DNA from: Fervidifonticultor sp964526945
Lineage (GTDB): Bacteria > Sysuimicrobiota > Sysuimicrobiia > Sysuimicrobiales > Humicultoraceae
Assembly (NCBI GenBank): GCA_964526945.1
Contig: CAZGNA010000194.1
Coordinates: 1-5,142, forward strand
Direction of reading: 5' to 3'
DNA length: 5,142 nt
Positions within the stretch are counted from its first letter, which is position 1. Every line of letters starts with the position of its first letter. The notes under the pieces are model-generated. The model made no database searches and was not told the origin of the DNA. It saw only the letters and a list, made by a program, of their open reading frames with translations. Shown piece after piece: positions 1 to 5,142 of the stretch. Made by a program: the position numbers and the translations under genes.

Positions 1-19
1 CTCCGGCCGTCTGCCGGAG
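1..19. repeat. Short perfect inverted repeat
   Basis: A 7-base arm (CTCCGGC, 1-7) is followed by a 5-base spacer and its exact reverse complement (GCCGGAG, 13-19). It could form a GC-rich hairpin in either transcript. No T-run follows on the plus strand, and the minus-strand continuation is outside the window. It may be the termination hairpin of a gene left of the window, but this is only a guess. Confidence 0.4.
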
Positions 20-52
20 CCCGTTCGTTGCCGCTCGCCGCGCGTCACCACC

Positions 53-73
53 GTGCCGGCCGCGTGCCGGCAC
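53..73. repeat. Short perfect inverted repeat
   Basis: An 8-base arm (GTGCCGGC, 53-60), a 5-base spacer (CGCGT) and the exact reverse complement (GCCGGCAC, 66-73) make a strong potential hairpin. It lies in non-coding DNA more than 100 bases past the stop of the cold-shock gene, so a link to that gene is uncertain. No T-run flanks either side. In DNA this rich in G and C, some such repeats arise by chance. Confidence 0.4.
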
Positions 74-97
74 TGCGCACGCGCCGGTGGGATCGGT

Positions 98-113
98 GCG
101 CCCGCCGGGGCGC
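98..113. repeat. Short GC inverted repeat
   Basis: The arms GCGCCC (98-103) and GGGCGC (108-113) are perfect complements around a 4-base loop. Composition alone could explain a repeat this short. It is listed because it is one of four inverted repeats crowded into the gene-free stretch 1-186. Confidence 0.25.
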
Positions 114-122
114 GCGAACGCT

Positions 123-160
123 GTAGCGTCCGGGCCCCGGCGAGCGCGGAAGGACGCTGC
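123..160 (-). terminator. Possible termination hairpin of the cold-shock gene
   Basis: The arms AGCGTCC (125-131) and GGACGCT (152-158) are perfect 7-base complements around a 20-base GC-rich loop. The structure begins 28-35 bases past the stop codon of the minus-strand cold-shock gene, where a transcription end would be expected. No T-tract follows on the minus strand, so it is not a classical intrinsic terminator. The role is inferred from position only. Confidence 0.25.
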
Positions 161-186
161 GCGGTGTGCGCGGTCCTGGTGGAGGG

Positions 187-387
187 TTAGAGGATCGTGA
201 CGTTGGCTGCCTGCGGCCCCTTGCGCCCGTCGACGATGTCGAACTGGACGCGCTGGCCCTCTTCGAGGGTCTTGAAGCCCTCGCCAACGATGGCGGAGTA
301 GTGGACGAAGACGTCCTTGCCGCCTTCGACGGCGATGAAGCCGTAGCCCTTCTCCGCGCTGAACCACTTGACCGTGCCTGTGGCCAT
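187..387 (-). CDS. csp: CspA-family cold-shock protein (66 aa)
   Basis: This is a complete single-domain cold-shock protein that binds single-stranded RNA and DNA in the cytoplasm. The family acts as RNA chaperones that melt mRNA structure or influence transcription and translation. The protein starts MATGTVKWF and carries both nucleic-acid-binding motifs: RNP1 as KGYGFI (residues 13-18) and RNP2 as VFVHYSAI (26-33). Tyrosine replaces the more usual phenylalanine at residues 15 and 30, which keeps the aromatic stacking surface. It ends QAANVTIL, and 66 residues is the normal family length. The ATG at 385-387 was chosen over an in-frame ATG at 433-435 because the conserved family N-terminus begins here; the extra 16 upstream residues have no family character. 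A modest AGG/AAAGG ribosome-binding sequence lies 9-13 bases upstream. The gene is transcribed away from the flavin enzyme. No convincing -35/-10 pair was found, so cold induction cannot be judged. Family assignment is very secure. Confidence 0.97.
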   Translation of the reverse strand: MATGTVKWFSAEKGYGFIAVEGGKDVFVHYSAIVGEGFKTLEEGQRVQFDIVDGRKGPQAANVTIL

Positions 388-454
388 CGTGCCATGCCTG
401 CCTTTCGTGTAGCGTACAGAGACCGTCGGGCTCACATCCTGCGGATCGTGGGGA

Positions 455-482
455 ACACGCCTGAGGAACGTGCGGACACGCC
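455..482 (+). repeat. Heptamer direct repeat at 21-base spacing
   Basis: The heptamer ACACGCC occurs at 455-461 and again at 476-482, exactly 21 bases apart, or two turns of B-DNA. The tetramer CACG recurs once more at 497-500 inside the neighbouring dyad. Helically phased repeats in a divergent promoter region can be binding sites for a regulator. A heptamer of this composition can also recur by chance, so support is weak. Confidence 0.25.
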
Positions 483-490
483 GGACCTGC

Positions 491-522
491 CGCCCTCACG
501 GTACCATGGTCGCGTGTGGGCG
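491..522. promoter_or_regulatory. 32-base imperfect dyad, candidate operator
   Basis: The sequence is symmetric about 506/507. The left half reads CGCCC-t-CACG-gt-ACCA and the right half TGGT-cg-CGTG-t-GGGCG, so 13 of 16 base pairs match, with a perfect 8-base core (ACCATGGT). It sits between the divergent cold-shock and flavin/Fe-S genes, 59 bases before the ATG at 582. It could be an operator for a dimeric regulator of the oxidoreductase or a hairpin in its leader RNA. No specific regulator family is recognised: the core is not the usual GntR-type TGGT...ACCA order. If the enzyme started at the upstream GTG (516), the dyad would straddle the start codon. The symmetry is observed directly; the role is inferred. 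Confidence 0.45.
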
Positions 523-581
523 TCAACATGCGCCTGCAGGAATCTTGGCGACGACACCGAATCGCGGGTGCGGCTGCACCC

Positions 582-3551
582 ATGACCAGCACAACCGCTG
601 ACCGTCTCGAGCGCCTGACCCGCCATCTGGCCGCCACCGTCCGCGGTGAGGTGCGCTTCGACGAGATCTCCCGCGTCCTCTACAGCACCGACGCCAGCAT
701 CTACCAGATCCTGCCGCTGGGCGTCGTGATCCCCCGCGACGCCGACGACATCGCCGCCACGTTGCGGCTGTGCGCCGAGGAGGGGGTGCCGGTGCTGCCG
801 CGGGGCGCCGGGACCAGCCTGGCGGGGCAGGCCATCGGCCGGGCGGTGGTCATCGACTGCTCGAAGTACATGGACCGCATTCTGGCCATCGACCCCGCGG
901 CCGGGGTGGCGCGCGTGCAGCCCGGCGTCGTGCAGGACCACCTGAACGCCGCGCTGGCGCCCCACCGCCTGCGGCTGGGACCGGACACCGCCACCAGCAA
1001 CCGCGCCACGCTGGGCGGCATGATCGGCAACAACTCCGCCGGCGCCCGGTCCATCGTCTACGGCAAGATGGTGGACCACGTGGTGGCGTTGCGGGTGCTG
1101 CTGTGGGACGGGAGCGAGCTGGTCACCGGCCCTCTGGACGACGCGGCGCTGGACGCCAGGCGCCAGGCCCCGTCGCGCGAGGGCGAGCTCTACCGCACGG
1201 TCCTGGAGGTGCTCGAGGCCCACGCCGAGGAGATCGACCGGCGCTACCCGCGCCTGCTGCGCCGGGTGGCCGGCTACAACCTGCCCGAGCTGCGCGCACG
1301 CCCCTTCAACCTGAGCCGGCTGCTGGTGGGCTCCGAGGGGACGCTGGGCATCGTCACCGAGGCCACGGTGCGCGTGGTGCCCCGGCCGCAGCACGCTGTG
1401 GTGGGCGTGGTGCACTTCCGCGACCTGCTGGACGCCCTGGAGGCCACGCAGCTGCTCCTGCCCCACGGGCCGTCGGCGGTGGAGCTGATCGACCGCCACG
1501 TGCTGGAGATGACCCGTGCGCAGCTCGAGTACGCGCGGCGCATGACCTTCGTTCAGGGCGATCCGGCGGCGCTGCTGGTCGTGGAGTTCAGCGGCGACGA
1601 CCCCGACGAGGTGCGCGCGCGGCTCGAGGGGGCCGAGCGCACGCTCCGCCAGGCCGGCGCCGGGTATGCCGTGGTGCGGGCCGAGGACGCGGCGGCGCAG
1701 GACAACATCTGGCAGGTGCGCAAGGCCGGGCAGGGGCTGCTCCAGGGCGTCAAGGGGGACCGCAAGCCCATCGCGTTCGTGGAGGACACCGCCGTGCCGC
1801 CCGAGCGCCTGGCCCCGTACATCCGGCGCCTGCAGGCGATCCTGGCACGCCACGGCGTGCAGGCCGCGATCTACGCCCACGCCAGCGTGGGCTGCCTGCA
1901 CGTGCGACCCTACCTCAACCTGAAGGAAGCAGCGGACATCGCCACGATGCGCGCCATCGCCGAGGAGGTGGGGGCCCTGGTCCTGGAGTTCGGCGGCGCC
2001 TTCTCGGGCGAGCACGGCGACGGGCTGGTGCGCTCGTGGTTCCTCGAGCGCTACTACGGGCCGGCCCTCTACGGGGCGTTTCGCCGGCTGAAGCAGGCCT
2101 TCGACCCGCACGGCCTGCTCAACCCGGGCAAGATCGTGGACGCGCCGCCCATGACCGAGCACCTGCGCTACGGGCCGTCGTACCGCACGCTGGCGGTGCC
2201 CACGCGGTTCGACTGGAGCCGGGACGGCGGCCTGGCAGCCGCCGTGGAGATGTGCAGCGGGGTGGGCGCGTGCCGCAAGACGACCGAGGGCACCATGTGC
2301 CCCTCGTACATGGTCACGCGGGAAGAGCGCCACTCCACCCGCGGGCGCGCCAATCTGCTGCGGGCGGTGCTCTCCGGGGTACTGCCGCCCGAGGAACTGG
2401 CGGGCCCGCGCCTGTACGAGGCGCTGGACCTGTGCCTGGAGTGCAAGGGCTGCAAGGCGGAGTGCCCCGCCAACGTCGACATGGCCAAGCTCAAGTACGA
2501 GTTCCTGGCCCGGTACCATGCGACCCATGGCGTGCCGGTGCGGGCACGGCTGTTCGCCGACATCCACCGCCTGAGCCGTGCCGGTGCCGCGCTCGCCCCG
2601 CTGTCGACGTGGATCGCCCAGGCGGCCCCCACGCGCTGGGTGCTGGAGCGCCTGGTGGGCATCGATCGCCGCCGGCCGCTGCCGGCCTTCGCGCGGCCGA
2701 CCTTCGACGCCTGGTGGCGCCGCCGTTCCCGCCAGGTCGGTGGAAGCGCCCCCGGGCTCGAGACCAGGCCGCGGCCGCAGGTGGTGCTCTTCGCGGACAC
2801 CTTCCTGCGCTTCCACTGCCCGGACGTCGGTCGTGCCGCGGTGCAGGTGCTGGAGCATCTCGGCTACACCGTGCACGTGCCGCCGGTGGTCTGCTGCGGG
2901 CGGCCGATGATCAGCAAAGGGCTCCTGGACCGGGCTGCCGCCCAGGTGCGGGAGAACGTGCGGCGGCTGCTGCCCTACGTCCGGGCCGGCGTGCCCATCG
3001 TCGGATGCGAGCCGTCGTGCCTGCTCACCTTCCGCGACGAGGCGCCGGACCTGGTCACCGACGACGACACGCGGGCGGTCGCACGGGGAGCGCTGCTGAT
3101 CGACGAGTTCCTCTTCCGACACGTGCAGAGCTACGGGTGGGCGCCGGCCGCCACCGCGACGGAGCCCGTCCCCGTGGGCGGTGCGGCCACCCGCACGTCG
3201 GCGACCGTGGCAGGCGGCGCCCCGCGCAAGGTGCTGCTCCACGGGCACTGCCACCAGAAGGCGCTGGTGGGCCTGCAGGCTGCCACCGGCGTCCTGCGCG
3301 CCGCAGGCTGTCAGGTCGACGTCGTGGACGCCGGGTGCTGCGGCATGGCCGGGGCGTTTGGGTTCGAGCGCGAGCACTACGACCTCTCGCTCGCCATCGG
3401 CGAGCGGCGGCTGCTGCCCGCGGTCCGGCGCCAGCCGGCGGAGGTGACCGTCGTGGCGATGGGCGTCTCGTGTCGTCAGCAGATCGCCCACGGCACGGGC
3501 CGCCGCGCGCAGCACCTGGTCGAGGTGCTGGCGGCGATGCTGCCCGCGTAG
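582..3551 (+). CDS. FAD-linked / Fe-S fusion oxidoreductase, probable 2-hydroxyacid (D-lactate-type) dehydrogenase
   Basis: This ~989-residue protein joins a GlcD-type flavoprotein to a GlpC-type iron-sulfur protein, the architecture of YdiJ-like and D-lactate dehydrogenase-like enzymes of about 1,000 residues. The FAD-binding domain shows PRGAGTSLAGQ (73-83) and GGMIGNNSAGARS (145-157). The FAD-oxidase C-terminal domain shows VGSEGTLGIVTE (249-260), the paired histidines H433 and H440, SGEHGDG (475-481) and NPGK (514-517). The 4Fe-4S module has C558, C564 and C573-P, then C618-x2-C621-x2-C624-x3-C628-P. Two CCG (cysteine-rich) domains follow: CCG at 771-773 with GCEPSC (C809, C813), then HGHCHQK from 887, GCCGM (C919, C920) and C964. 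No signal peptide or membrane span is visible, so a cytoplasmic or membrane-peripheral enzyme feeding electrons to quinone or cytochrome is likely. Substrate (D-lactate, glycolate or D-2-hydroxyglutarate) cannot be read from sequence. An Ala/Thr/Gly-rich linker (854-882) separates the CCG domains. Starts at 516 (GTG) and 528 (ATG) are also in frame; 582 was chosen because it clears the upstream dyad and gives a normal short N-terminus. No start has a good ribosome-binding site. Confidence 0.93.
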   Translation: MTSTTADRLERLTRHLAATVRGEVRFDEISRVLYSTDASIYQILPLGVVIPRDADDIAATLRLCAEEGVPVLPRGAGTSLAGQAIGRAVVIDCSKYMDRILAIDPAAGVARVQPGVVQDHLNAALAPHRLRLGPDTATSNRATLGGMIGNNSAGARSIVYGKMVDHVVALRVLLWDGSELVTGPLDDAALDARRQAPSREGELYRTVLEVLEAHAEEIDRRYPRLLRRVAGYNLPELRARPFNLSRLLVGSEGTLGIVTEATVRVVPRPQHAVVGVVHFRDLLDALEATQLLLPHGPSAVELIDRHVLEMTRAQLEYARRMTFVQGDPAALLVVEFSGDDPDEVRARLEGAERTLRQAGAGYAVVRAEDAAAQDNIWQVRKAGQGLLQGVKGDRKPIAFVEDTAVPPERLAPYIRRLQAILARHGVQAAIYAHASVGCLHVRPYLNLKEAADIATMRAIAEEVGALVLEFGGAFSGEHGDGLVRSWFLERYYGPALYGAFRRLKQAFDPHGLLNPGKIVDAPPMTEHLRYGPSYRTLAVPTRFDWSRDGGLAAAVEMCSGVGACRKTTEGTMCPSYMVTREERHSTRGRANLLRAVLSGVLPPEELAGPRLYEALDLCLECKGCKAECPANVDMAKLKYEFLARYHATHGVPVRARLFADIHRLSRAGAALAPLSTWIAQAAPTRWVLERLVGIDRRRPLPAFARPTFDAWWRRRSRQVGGSAPGLETRPRPQVVLFADTFLRFHCPDVGRAAVQVLEHLGYTVHVPPVVCCGRPMISKGLLDRAAAQVRENVRRLLPYVRAGVPIVGCEPSCLLTFRDEAPDLVTDDDTRAVARGALLIDEFLFRHVQSYGWAPAATATEPVPVGGAATRTSATVAGGAPRKVLLHGHCHQKALVGLQAATGVLRAAGCQVDVVDAGCCGMAGAFGFEREHYDLSLAIGERRLLPAVRRQPAEVTVVAMGVSCRQQIAHGTGRRAQHLVEVLAAMLPA

Positions 3552-3566
3552 CCGAGGCACCGGCCG

Positions 3567-3582
3567 GCCCGGGCGCCCGGGC
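3567..3582. repeat. Perfect 16-base GC palindrome between genes
   Basis: The 16 bases GCCCGGGCGCCCGGGC are fully self-complementary and can fold into a 6-base-pair stem with a GCGC loop. An outer arm pair, CCGAG (3552-3556) and CTCGG (3582-3586), could add a second helix, though it shares base 3582. The palindrome starts 16 bases past the stop of the flavin/Fe-S gene and 42 bases before the next start codon. No T-tract follows. It may cause partial termination, protect an mRNA end or have no function. It weakens the case for simple co-transcription of the genes on either side. Confidence 0.4.
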
Positions 3583-3609
3583 TCGGGAATGCGGACGCAC
3601 GGAGGCATC

Positions 3610-3616
3610 AGGGGGG
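3610..3616 (+). promoter_or_regulatory. Strong ribosome-binding site for the propeller gene
   Basis: AGGGGGG lies 7 bases before the GTG at 3624. This is the best Shine-Dalgarno-like sequence at any start in the window, and it fixes the GTG as the start even though it is not ATG. Confidence 0.6.
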
Positions 3617-3623
3617 TGCAGGG

Positions 3624-4748
3624 GTGACGACAGTGCGCGTGCTCGTGGGCACACGGAAGGGTGCGTTCGTCCTGACCGCCGACGCCGATCGGCGCGACTG
3701 GACGGTGACCGGGCCGCTCTTCGGCGGGTGGGAGGTGTTCCACGTGGAGGCCTCGCCGGCCGATCCCGATCGCGTGTACGCGGCGTTGTGGACGGCGTGG
3801 CACGGGACCGTCGTCCAGCGCAGCGACGACGGCGGGCGCACCTGGGCGCCGGTGGGCAACCAGTTCGCGTATGCCGATGGCGCTGCGGTGCACCAGGGGT
3901 TTGCGGGCGAGCCCCAGCCCTGGCAGTTCAAGCGCATCTGGCACCTGGAACCCTCGGCAGAGGACCGGGACGCGGTCTTCGCCGGCGTGGAAGACGCGGC
4001 GCTGTTCCGGTCGGCGGACGGCGGGATCACCTGGACGGAGCTGCCGGCGCTGCGCAGGCATCCCACGGCTCCGGCCTGGGCGCCGGGGGCCGGTGGCATG
4101 GGGCTGCACTCGATCCTGCTGGATCCCGAGCGCCCCGGACGGCTGTACGTCGCCATCTCCGCTGCAGGCGTCTTTCGCTCCGACGACGGCGGCCAGGCGT
4201 GGGCGGTCGCCAACCGCGGCCTGCGCGCGCCCTACCTGGCCACGCCCGAGCCCGACGCCGGGTACTGCGTGCACAAGATCGCCATGCACCCGTCGCGGCC
4301 GCACACGCTGTTCATGCAGAAGCACTACGGCGTCTACCGCAGCGACGACGCCGGCGGCTCGTGGACCAGGATCAGCGGCAACCTGCCGTCGGACTTCGGC
4401 TTCCCCATCGCGGTGCACGCCCACGCGCCGGAGACGATTTACGTCGTCCCGATGACCAGCGACAGCGAGCACTTCCCGCCCGACGGCGCCCTGCGGGTGT
4501 GGCGCAGCCGGCAGGGCGACGGGGTGTGGGAGCCGCTGGAGGCGGGGCTGCCCGCGCGGCACTGCTACGTGAACGTGCTGCGGGAGGCGATGGCGGTCGA
4601 TCGGCTCGACCCGTGCGGCATCTACATGGGGACCACCGGCGGGCAGCTCTACGCGTCGCGGGACGCCGGGGACCGCTGGGACGCCGTCGTCACGCACCTG
4701 CCCCCGGTGCTGTCCGTGGAGGTGCAGACCCTCGGTCCGGCGCCATGA
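3624..4748 (+). CDS. BNR/Asp-box beta-propeller protein (374 aa), function unknown
   Basis: The protein is built from repeated Asp-box motifs (S-x-D-x-G-x-x-W), which mark turns between strands of beta-propeller blades. Clear copies are SDDGGRTW (67-74), SADGGITW (130-137), SDDGGQAW (186-193), SDDAGGSW (240-247) and SRDAGDRW (345-352). Degenerate copies are SRQGDGVW (295-302) and a likely first one ending at W26. Six to seven blades fill the whole length, so this is a propeller with no extra domain. It belongs to the sialidase/sortilin-like BNR superfamily, whose members are often labelled exo-alpha-sialidase or glycosyl hydrolase; the fold alone does not support such activity. No signal peptide, lipobox or membrane span is seen, since the N-terminus (VRVLVGTRKGAFVL) is already a blade strand, so a cytoplasmic location is likely. 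Its stop overlaps the next start as ATGA, which points to translational coupling with the ubiquitin-fold gene. A binding or scaffold role for that partner is an inference. Confidence 0.92.
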   Translation: MTTVRVLVGTRKGAFVLTADADRRDWTVTGPLFGGWEVFHVEASPADPDRVYAALWTAWHGTVVQRSDDGGRTWAPVGNQFAYADGAAVHQGFAGEPQPWQFKRIWHLEPSAEDRDAVFAGVEDAALFRSADGGITWTELPALRRHPTAPAWAPGAGGMGLHSILLDPERPGRLYVAISAAGVFRSDDGGQAWAVANRGLRAPYLATPEPDAGYCVHKIAMHPSRPHTLFMQKHYGVYRSDDAGGSWTRISGNLPSDFGFPIAVHAHAPETIYVVPMTSDSEHFPPDGALRVWRSRQGDGVWEPLEAGLPARHCYVNVLREAMAVDRLDPCGIYMGTTGGQLYASRDAGDRWDAVVTHLPPVLSVEVQTLGPAP

Positions 4749-5142
4749 CGACGGTCGCCGTGCGCATCTGGCTGCCGACCCACCTGCGACGGCTGTGCGG
4801 GCTCACGTCGGCCGTCGTGGAGGTGGCGGTCACCCCGCGCGCCGGACCGCTCACGCTGGGCGATGCGCTCGACGCGCTGGAACACGCCTACCCCGCGCTG
4901 CGCGGGACGATCCGCGACCATCCGACGCACGGTGCGGGGCGGCCGGGCGCGTTGCGGCCGTACATTCGGTGCTTTGCCGGTGAGGTCGATCTGACGCCGG
5001 CGGGCGTGCGCGCCGTGCTGCCCGAGGCGGTGGCCGACGGCACCGAGGTCCTGCGCGTCGTGGGCGCGATCGCCGGCGGCGAGCGTGCGATGTCCGCTGA
5101 TGACGGGATGCTTCTGACCCCCACGCGCGCCGGGATCGCGGG
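4745..5142 (+). CDS. MoaD/ThiS-family ubiquitin-fold protein, 3' end outside the window
   Basis: The 132 visible residues begin MTTVAVRIWLPTHLRRL and look like a MoaD/ThiS beta-grasp protein. The typical helix sequence LDALEHAYPALRGTIRD is at 42-58, a YIRCFAG strand starts at 73, and VVGAIAGG ends in the Gly-Gly pair at 111-112. In this family the C-terminal Gly-Gly is adenylated by an E1-like enzyme and turned into a thiocarboxylate for sulfur transfer (molybdopterin or thiamine synthesis), or used for protein conjugation. Here the frame stays open past the Gly-Gly for at least 20 residues (starting ERAMSADDG) to the window edge. Gly-Gly is therefore not C-terminal in the protein as read. 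The start overlaps the propeller stop by four bases. The nearest GGAGG is 22 bases upstream, too far to serve as a ribosome-binding site, so translation probably depends on coupling. No moa or thi gene is visible, so a cofactor role is not supported by context. The family call is fairly sure; the tail and function are open. Confidence 0.8.
   Translation, partial: MTTVAVRIWLPTHLRRLCGLTSAVVEVAVTPRAGPLTLGDALDALEHAYPALRGTIRDHPTHGAGRPGALRPYIRCFAGEVDLTPAGVRAVLPEAVADGTEVLRVVGAIAGGERAMSADDGMLLTPTRAGIA

Noticed and set aside
385..435. A longer cold-shock protein starting at the in-frame ATG at 433-435
   Set aside because: The extra 16 residues are outside the family alignment, whereas the internal ATG gives the canonical MATGTVKWF start and normal length.
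388..440. A sigma-70 promoter for the cold-shock gene (TACGCT as a -10)
   Set aside because: Only three of six -10 bases match and no acceptable -35 lies at 16-18 bases, so it is not supportable.
516..581. Upstream GTG (516) or ATG (528) as the start of the flavin/Fe-S enzyme
   Set aside because: Not excluded, but the added 18-22 residues show no family features, ribosome-binding sites are poor, and the region overlaps or abuts the dyad. The 582 start was preferred.
166..585. A 139-codon plus-strand open frame opposite the cold-shock gene
   Set aside because: It lies antisense to a certain CspA-family gene and across its upstream region. Its protein shows no recognisable motif, and no ribosome-binding site precedes it.
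432..4697. A 1,421-codon open frame on the minus strand opposite both large plus-strand genes
   Set aside because: It is in codon register with both sense genes, so its stops would require sense codons TTA, CTA or TCA, which are almost absent at this GC level. The translation is low-complexity Arg/His/Gly/Val-rich with no domain, while the sense strand has full family motifs.
3624..4748. A sialidase (glycoside hydrolase) assignment for the propeller protein
   Set aside because: Asp-boxes show the fold only. No sialidase FRIP/YRIP-type arginine motif or secretion signal is present, so the enzymatic label is unsupported.
1..5142. CRISPR array, tRNA or rRNA gene, insertion sequence or phage element
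   Set aside because: No regularly spaced repeats, no tRNA-like cloverleaf or rRNA signature, and no transposase or integrase motif was seen on either strand.

Overview
The window comes from a high-GC bacterium (about 70% G+C by eye, with the third codon position almost always G or C). It carries one small gene on the minus strand and three genes on the plus strand. The phylum cannot be fixed from the sequence alone. A high-GC Chloroflexota, Actinomycetota, Armatimonadota or related thermophile-rich lineage would fit, but this is a guess from composition and gene style.

Layout. Positions 1-186 have no convincing gene and hold several short GC-rich inverted repeats. A complete 66-residue CspA-family cold-shock protein lies on the minus strand (387 down to 187). 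A 194-base divergent intergenic region follows. It contains a 32-base imperfect dyad (491-522) that could be an operator for the next gene. Positions 582-3551 encode a ~989-residue flavin/iron-sulfur fusion oxidoreductase (GlcD-like FAD module, ferredoxin-like 4Fe-4S module, two GlpC-type CCG modules), most likely a 2-hydroxyacid dehydrogenase such as D-lactate, glycolate or D-2-hydroxyglutarate dehydrogenase. After a 72-base gap with a strong GC hairpin comes a 374-residue BNR/Asp-box beta-propeller protein (3624-4748). It overlaps by four bases (ATGA) a MoaD/ThiS-type ubiquitin-fold gene (4745 onward) that runs off the right end.

How the genes relate. The cold-shock gene is independent of the rest. 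The flavin/Fe-S enzyme probably passes electrons from a 2-hydroxyacid to the respiratory chain, and it may or may not share a transcript with the genes after it. The propeller and ubiquitin-fold genes look like a translationally coupled pair of unknown joint function. This pair is the most interesting part of the window: the ubiquitin-fold protein has the expected Gly-Gly motif, but its reading frame continues at least 20 residues beyond it. That suggests a fusion, a tail that must be removed, or a role without conjugation.
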